From Candidatus Bipolaricaulis sibiricus (GTDB taxonomy: Bacteria > Bipolaricaulota > Bipolaricaulia > Bipolaricaulales > Bipolaricaulaceae), in assembly GCA_004102645.1 (NCBI GenBank), contig CP034928.1:1042153-1106152 (forward strand): DNA of 64,000 bases, read 5' to 3'. Both the position numbers and the translations under genes were made by a program. Each line of letters opens with the position of its first letter. Within the stretch, counting starts at the first letter, position 1. The notes under the pieces are model-generated. The model saw nothing but the letters and a program-made list of their open reading frames with translations, had not been told where the DNA came from and ran no database searches. Of this stretch, positions 60,232 through 64,000 are shown piece after piece.

Positions 60232-61940
60232 AGAACGCCCTCGTGGCGAGGATCCTCGACGAGATCGCCGATCTCCTCGAGCTGGAAGGTGTTCCGTTCA
60301 AGCCCCGCGCGTACCGCCGCGCGGCGCGCGCAATCGCGGACACCCCGACCCCGATCGAGGAGCTCGTGGCCGACGGGCGGGTCCGCGACCTGCCGGGGGT
60401 GGGAGAAGCGATCGCCGAGAAGGTGACGGAGATCGTCCACACCGGGAAGCTCCGCTACCACGAGGAGCTCAAGGCAAAGCTTCCCGTGGACCTCCACGCG
60501 CTGACCCAGGTCGACGGGGTGGGCCCGAAGACGGCGAAGCTCCTGTTCGAAGCCCTCGGGGTGCGAACCCTGGACGACCTCGCCCAGGCGGCGCAGGCGG
60601 GCCGGATTCGCACCGTGAAGGGCCTCGGGGACAAGGTCGAGGAGAAGATCGTCCGCGGACTGGCCGAGGTCCGGCGCACGGAGCGGCGGATCCTGCTCGG
60701 TCGCGCGCTCCCACTGGCCCGCGAGCTGTGCCGACAGCTCCTCGGGACCGGGCTGTTCCACCGCGTCGAGCCCGCCGGCTCGCTCCGTCGGGGCAAGGAG
60801 ACGGTGGGCGACCTCGACCTCCTCGCCGTCTCGGATCGGGCGGAGGAAGCGGCAGCCGCGTTCTGTGCGCTGCCCGCGGTCGAGGAGGTCCTCGCCCAGG
60901 GGCCCAAGCGGGCCTCGGTGCGCCTGGCGGACGGCGTCCAGTGCGATCTGCGGATCGTCCCGCACGCCTCGTTCGGGGCGGCGCTCCAGTACTTCACGGG
61001 CTCGAAGGAGCACAACATCCGCCTCCGGGAGCGGGCGGTGGGCCGCGGCCTCAAGCTCTCGGAGTACGGGCTGTTCCAGGCCGATGGGTCGGTGGTGGCC
61101 GGCGAGGACGAGGCCGGGGTCTACGCCGCCCTCGGTCTGCCCTTCATCCCTCCTGAGCTGCGGGAGGACCGGGGCGAGATCGCCGCTGCCGAGACGGGGT
61201 CCCTCCCCACGCTCGTCGAGGTCGACGCGGTGACGTGCGATCTCCACGTCCACACCGACGCCTCCGACGGCGAGATGTCGCTCGAGGAAGCCGTCGAGGC
61301 AGCGCGGGCGCGGGGGATCACCTGCATCGCGATCACGGACCACCTCAAGTTCGCCGCGGCCATTCCCGGGCTCTCTCCCGACGACCTGCGACGCCAGATC
61401 GAGGCGGTGCGCCGGTTGGAGGAACGGATCCCTGGGTTCACGATCCTGACCGGAGTCGAGGCGAACATCGCCCGGGACGGGACGGTGGACGTCCCCCGCG
61501 ACCTCCTCCCCGAGCTGGACCTTGTGATCGCCTCGGTCCACACCCATCTACGCCTGGGGCGGGCGGAGATGACGGAGCGCCTGGCCCGCGCCGTGGAGGA
61601 CGAGGGGGTGGATGTGCTTGGCCACCCCACGGGCCGCCTCATCGGAGAACGCCCACCCTACGATGCTGACTGGGACGAGGTGTTCCGGCGAGCGGCCAAG
61701 TCCGGGACTGCGCTCGAGGTCAATGCCCACCCGCAGCGGCTCGATCTGTCGGGGGAACTCGTGCGCCGGGCGCTCGGGTTCGGGGTCAAGGTGGCCATCG
61801 GAACGGATGCCCACGTTGCAGGCCAGTTCGCCCACCTCGAGCTGGGGGTCGTCACGGCACGCCGCGGGTGGGCGGCGGAGGGAGATGTGCTCAACACGCT
61901 GCCCCCGACGGCGCTGCGGGCGGCGCTCAAGCGGGGGTGA
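60228..61940 (+). CDS. polX: Family X DNA polymerase with PHP exonuclease
   Basis: PolX (570 aa) fills gaps in base-excision repair and trims 3' ends. The helix-hairpin-helix 8-kDa domain (1-85; VGEAIAEKVTEIV) is followed by fingers/palm with EPAGSLRRGKETVGDLDLL carrying catalytic aspartates and FTGSKEHNIRLRERA. The PHP domain begins at about 335 (CDLHVHTDASDG, ITDHLKF, GVEANI, GTDAHVAGQF). All PHP metal ligands appear to be present. There is no ribosome site; the start depends on the upstream mini-gene. Confidence 0.94.
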   Translation: MKNALVARILDEIADLLELEGVPFKPRAYRRAARAIADTPTPIEELVADGRVRDLPGVGEAIAEKVTEIVHTGKLRYHEELKAKLPVDLHALTQVDGVGPKTAKLLFEALGVRTLDDLAQAAQAGRIRTVKGLGDKVEEKIVRGLAEVRRTERRILLGRALPLARELCRQLLGTGLFHRVEPAGSLRRGKETVGDLDLLAVSDRAEEAAAAFCALPAVEEVLAQGPKRASVRLADGVQCDLRIVPHASFGAALQYFTGSKEHNIRLRERAVGRGLKLSEYGLFQADGSVVAGEDEAGVYAALGLPFIPPELREDRGEIAAAETGSLPTLVEVDAVTCDLHVHTDASDGEMSLEEAVEAARARGITCIAITDHLKFAAAIPGLSPDDLRRQIEAVRRLEERIPGFTILTGVEANIARDGTVDVPRDLLPELDLVIASVHTHLRLGRAEMTERLARAVEDEGVDVLGHPTGRLIGERPPYDADWDEVFRRAAKSGTALEVNAHPQRLDLSGELVRRALGFGVKVAIGTDAHVAGQFAHLELGVVTARRGWAAEGDVLNTLPPTALRAALKRG

Positions 61941-61948
61941 CCCGCCGC

Positions 61949-61977
61949 TGGCCCCGCCTCCCCGTCAGGAGTACGCT
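61949..61977 (+). promoter_or_regulatory. Possible promoter of the FMN-reductase gene
   Basis: TACGCT (61972-61977), a -10 also used at otsAB and the importer, with TGGCCC 17 nt upstream. The -35 is poor. Confidence 0.3.
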
Positions 61978-61997
61978 CACCCCTTGGAGGTGGCGCG

Positions 61998-62588
61998 ATG
62001 AGGGTCCTCGGGATCGTCGGTTCGATGCGGAAGGAAGGGAACACCGGCCGGCTCGTGCAGGCTGTCCTCGACGGGGCCAAGGACGCGGAGCCGAAGGTGC
62101 GGGCACAGGTCGTGCAGCTGGCCGACCTCGAGATCGGCCCGTGCCAGAGCTGCTACGACGTCTGCGCGAAGACGCCCTACAAGTGCGTGGTCAAGGACAG
62201 CTTCCAGGGCCTCCTCCAAAAGATGGAGGATGCGGACGGGATCGTCGTTGGCTCTCCGCTCTACTTCCCCGTCCCGTCACGGATGGTCGCCCTCTGCGAA
62301 CGGCTGGTGGCCCTGGCGTTCTTCCACGACATGCGCAAGCACAAGGCGGCCCACCTGCTGGAGGACAAGCCGTGCGCGCTGGTCGCCGCGACCGGTGGGG
62401 GCGACGCCACAGAGGTGTTCCGCTACCTGTACCACTTCGCGGTATCCGTGCGGATGGATCCGCTCACGGTGAAGCACTACCCCTACTACGGGGTCGACGG
62501 TCGGGGAGACCTCGCCGCGGACCCCGGCACAGCGCTCGACAGGGCGCGGGCGCTGGGTCGTCAGCTCGCGGACGCCCTCGACGGGTAG
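61998..62588 (+). CDS. NADPH-dependent FMN reductase / flavodoxin-fold protein
   Basis: A 196-residue flavodoxin-fold oxidoreductase. RVLGIVGSMRKEGNTGRLV is the FMN-phosphate loop, and DGIVVGSPLYFPVPSRMVALCERL is the family core. The segment CQSCYDVCAKTPYKC (about 51-65) has the closely spaced cysteines seen in iron-sulfur flavoproteins, though the exact C-x2-C-x2-C-x5-C spacing is only approximate. TTGGAGG precedes the ATG. The electron partner is unknown. Confidence 0.82.
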   Translation: MRVLGIVGSMRKEGNTGRLVQAVLDGAKDAEPKVRAQVVQLADLEIGPCQSCYDVCAKTPYKCVVKDSFQGLLQKMEDADGIVVGSPLYFPVPSRMVALCERLVALAFFHDMRKHKAAHLLEDKPCALVAATGGGDATEVFRYLYHFAVSVRMDPLTVKHYPYYGVDGRGDLAADPGTALDRARALGRQLADALDG

Positions 62589-62592
62589 CCCC

Positions 62593-63345
62593 GTGTGCCG
62601 GCTGCTAGGCGCAGTCGGGCGCGATCCGTTTCCTGTTCGCTCGTACCTTCTCGACGCCCCGCACGGCCTTCAGGCGATGAGCGTGGGCGGGAGGCATGCC
62701 CCGCATCGGGATGGAGTGGGCTGGGCGTACCGCGACGGATTGGGCCGAATGAGGCTCCACCGCTGGGGAGCGGCCGCCCTGGCGCGGGCGGAGACACTGC
62801 CCGGTGCTCCCTCCGGGGAGACGACCCTCCTCCTCGCCCACGCGCGGAAGGCGTCGCCTGAGTACCGAGCCGTGCGGGGCGCACTTCAGGCGCAGCCCAT
62901 GGTGCAGGACGGGCTCTTCCTCGCCCACAACGGGACGATTCGCGACGTGGCGGCGCTCGGGGCGGGCCCGGGGACGGATTCCCAGCGCCTTCTCGCCTGG
63001 CTCGTCCGCGCCTGGAGCCCGCGCACCGCAGACGGGCTCCTCGTTGCGCTGCGCGACCTCGCAGGACGGATCCACGACTTCACGGCCGTCAACCTCGTCC
63101 TGAGCGACGGGAGCGGGCTCTACGCGCTGTGCCTGTACACGCGCGAACCCGACTACTACACGCTCCACTGGCGCGAGGGGAACGGCGTGATCGTCGTCGC
63201 CTCGGAGCCGAGCGACAGCGGACCGGGGTGGAACGTGCTCCGCAACGGGGACCTCCTCTCCGTGGGGCCCGACCTGTCGCCGCGCGTCGTCCGCGCGAGC
63301 CCTATGCCGACAGCGAACGGCGGGCCGGGTCAGAGCCCGAGGTAG
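62593..63345 (+). CDS. Class II glutamine amidotransferase domain protein
   Basis: A 250-residue Ntn-hydrolase (YafJ/EgtC type). GTG is followed at once by Cys2 (VCRLLG), the nucleophile after removal of the first residue. HRDGVGWAY, LLLAHARKASP and LFLAHNGTI are the glutaminase motifs. No synthase domain is attached, so the acceptor reaction is unknown. It follows the FMN-reductase gene by 4 nt. Confidence 0.88.
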   Translation: MCRLLGAVGRDPFPVRSYLLDAPHGLQAMSVGGRHAPHRDGVGWAYRDGLGRMRLHRWGAAALARAETLPGAPSGETTLLLAHARKASPEYRAVRGALQAQPMVQDGLFLAHNGTIRDVAALGAGPGTDSQRLLAWLVRAWSPRTADGLLVALRDLAGRIHDFTAVNLVLSDGSGLYALCLYTREPDYYTLHWREGNGVIVVASEPSDSGPGWNVLRNGDLLSVGPDLSPRVVRASPMPTANGGPGQSPR

Positions 63346-63812
63346 GGGTCGAGGAGGGTGAGCATCCGGGCGAGGGGGGGGACGTCCGCCTCGCTGAACT
63401 GGGCCGGCAGGTGGGAGTCCACGTCGAGAACGGCCACCACCCGGCCCCCACTGAGGACCGGAACGGCGATCTCGCTCTGCGAACGGGGATCGCAGGCGAT
63501 GTGGCCGGGGAAGGCGTGCACGTCGGGAACCACGACTGGCTGGGCGGTTCGGAGGCAGGTGATGCACACCCCGGTCTCCCGCAAGACCTGGCACGCCACC
63601 GGACCCTGGTAGGGTCCCACGTGGAGCTCGTCCCCCGCCGCGAGGTAGAACCCGGTCCACGAGTGGTGGGGCATCTTCGCGTGGAGCACGGCACACATCG
63701 TGGCCATCGCTGCGGTGAGGTTGGGAGACCTCCCGGTGATCAACGTGTCGAGCTGTTCGTAGATCCGCGCGTACCGTGCCGCGCGTCCGCTGGCTGCGTC
63801 AGCGTTGGCCAT
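63330..63812 (-). CDS. msrC: Free methionine-(R)-sulfoxide reductase, GAF type
   Basis: A 160-residue GAF-domain enzyme that repairs free Met-R-sulfoxide. WTGFYL, LHVGPYQGPVACQV, VVPDVHAFPGHIACDPRSQSEIAVP are fRMsr hallmarks. Cys74, Cys83 and Cys107 occupy the positions of the three redox cysteines of E. coli YebR/MsrC; an extra Cys86 is present. Its 3' end overlaps the convergent amidotransferase gene by 16 bp, and its start overlaps the lipocalin gene. Confidence 0.9.
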   Translation of the reverse strand: MANADAASGRAARYARIYEQLDTLITGRSPNLTAAMATMCAVLHAKMPHHSWTGFYLAAGDELHVGPYQGPVACQVLRETGVCITCLRTAQPVVVPDVHAFPGHIACDPRSQSEIAVPVLSGGRVVAVLDVDSHLPAQFSEADVPPLARMLTLLDPYLGL

Positions 63813-64000
63813 GGATCGTCTGGTCGATGGTCCGGAACCTGGACCCGTCGTACCCCTGGGCGACGAGGCGCTCCCAGATCCCGGCCAGAACCTCGGGGGG
63901 AAGGCCCGGCGTGCGTGACAGGATCCACCCGTAGTTCCGGCTGGGGTGGCCGACCACGGCGTACGCGTAGTCCGGGGCGAGGTCGATCACCCAGTAGTCG
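63799..64000 (-). CDS. Lipocalin (Blc-like), C-terminal part (runs off right edge)
   Basis: The visible 66 residues read DYWVIDLAPDYAYAVVGHPS, RNYGWILSRTPGLPPEVL, AGIWERLVAQGYDGSRF, typical of the C-terminal barrel strands and helix of bacterial lipocalin Blc. The frame is open to base 64000. Bacterial Blc proteins are often outer-membrane lipoproteins that bind lysophospholipids; the N-terminus that would show a lipobox is outside the window. It overlaps the msrC start by 14 nt. Confidence 0.88.
   Translation of the reverse strand, partial: DYWVIDLAPDYAYAVVGHPSRNYGWILSRTPGLPPEVLAGIWERLVAQGYDGSRFRTIDQTIHGQR

Noticed and set aside
1..64000. CRISPR arrays, rRNA operons or prophage
   Set aside because: No regularly spaced repeats, no rRNA sequence and no phage structural genes were seen in the window.

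Overview
The window is 64 kb of GC-rich, densely packed bacterial DNA with mostly housekeeping content. It has short intergenic gaps, many ATGA start/stop overlaps and no CRISPR array. Clues to the host are a type-2 (archaeal/eukaryote-like) isoleucyl-tRNA synthetase, a GlyA-GcvT fusion, a LonC-like protease, secreted PKD proteins, PolX, and several apparently leaderless mRNAs. Together these suggest a deep-branching, possibly thermophilic candidate-phylum bacterium. Bipolaricaulota (Acetothermia/OP1) is my best guess, but it is inference only.

0-8.3 kb: a transketolase cut by the left edge, then purB, ileS, purA, a fumarylacetoacetate-hydrolase family gene and rplM. 8.4-15 kb: two secreted PKD-type proteins, a secreted phospholipase-D-like protein, and a LonC-type protease on an extremely compact divergent promoter. 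15-20.3 kb (minus strand): an operon rpsF-ssb-rpsR-(unknown GT-A-like gene)-(glyA-gcvT fusion). 20.4-24.8 kb: the DNA-binding protein HU on a near-consensus promoter, then minus-strand asnS, acpP, plsX and tRNA-Leu(GAG), with holA divergent. 24.8-30.3 kb: secD, yajC, a small membrane protein, mgtE and a small-exporter-family gene on the minus strand, divergent from cysS.

30.3-47.2 kb is an accessory island. It starts with two pieces of a decayed type I methylase gene (hsdM) that flank an intact Mrr-type nuclease gene. It continues with a six-gene plus-strand operon: SNF2 helicase with DUF3883, RmuC-like nuclease, AAA_13 SMC-like ATPase, DUF1156 DNA methyltransferase, EVE-like/PD-(D/E)XK fusion, and DUF499 ATPase. 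The helicase, DUF1156 methylase and DUF499 ATPase are the core of the Helicase-Methylase-ATPase (Hma) class of predicted anti-phage systems. The RmuC/AAA_13 pair and the EVE-nuclease sit inside that core as embedded cargo and are the most likely novel biology here. An IS110-family element with a structured 5' non-coding region (candidate bridge RNA) closes the island.

47.3-64 kb: fused trehalose-6-phosphate synthase/phosphatase, a heterodimeric ABC exporter, a DUF3467 protein, and an oligopeptide/dipeptide-type importer (binding protein and two permeases, no ATPases nearby). Then mnmA with a cupin and an alkaline-phosphatase-superfamily gene, a Cys-rich mini-protein coupled to polX, an FMN reductase, a class II glutamine amidotransferase, a free-methionine-R-sulfoxide reductase, and a lipocalin cut by the right edge.

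Two regulatory themes recur. Several genes (purB, holA, cysS, mgtE, lonC and others) have a -10 box only 6-10 nt before the start codon and no Shine-Dalgarno, as expected for leaderless or near-leaderless mRNAs; others have AAGGAGG sites. Several intergenic regions hold very GC-rich perfect hairpins without U-tracts.
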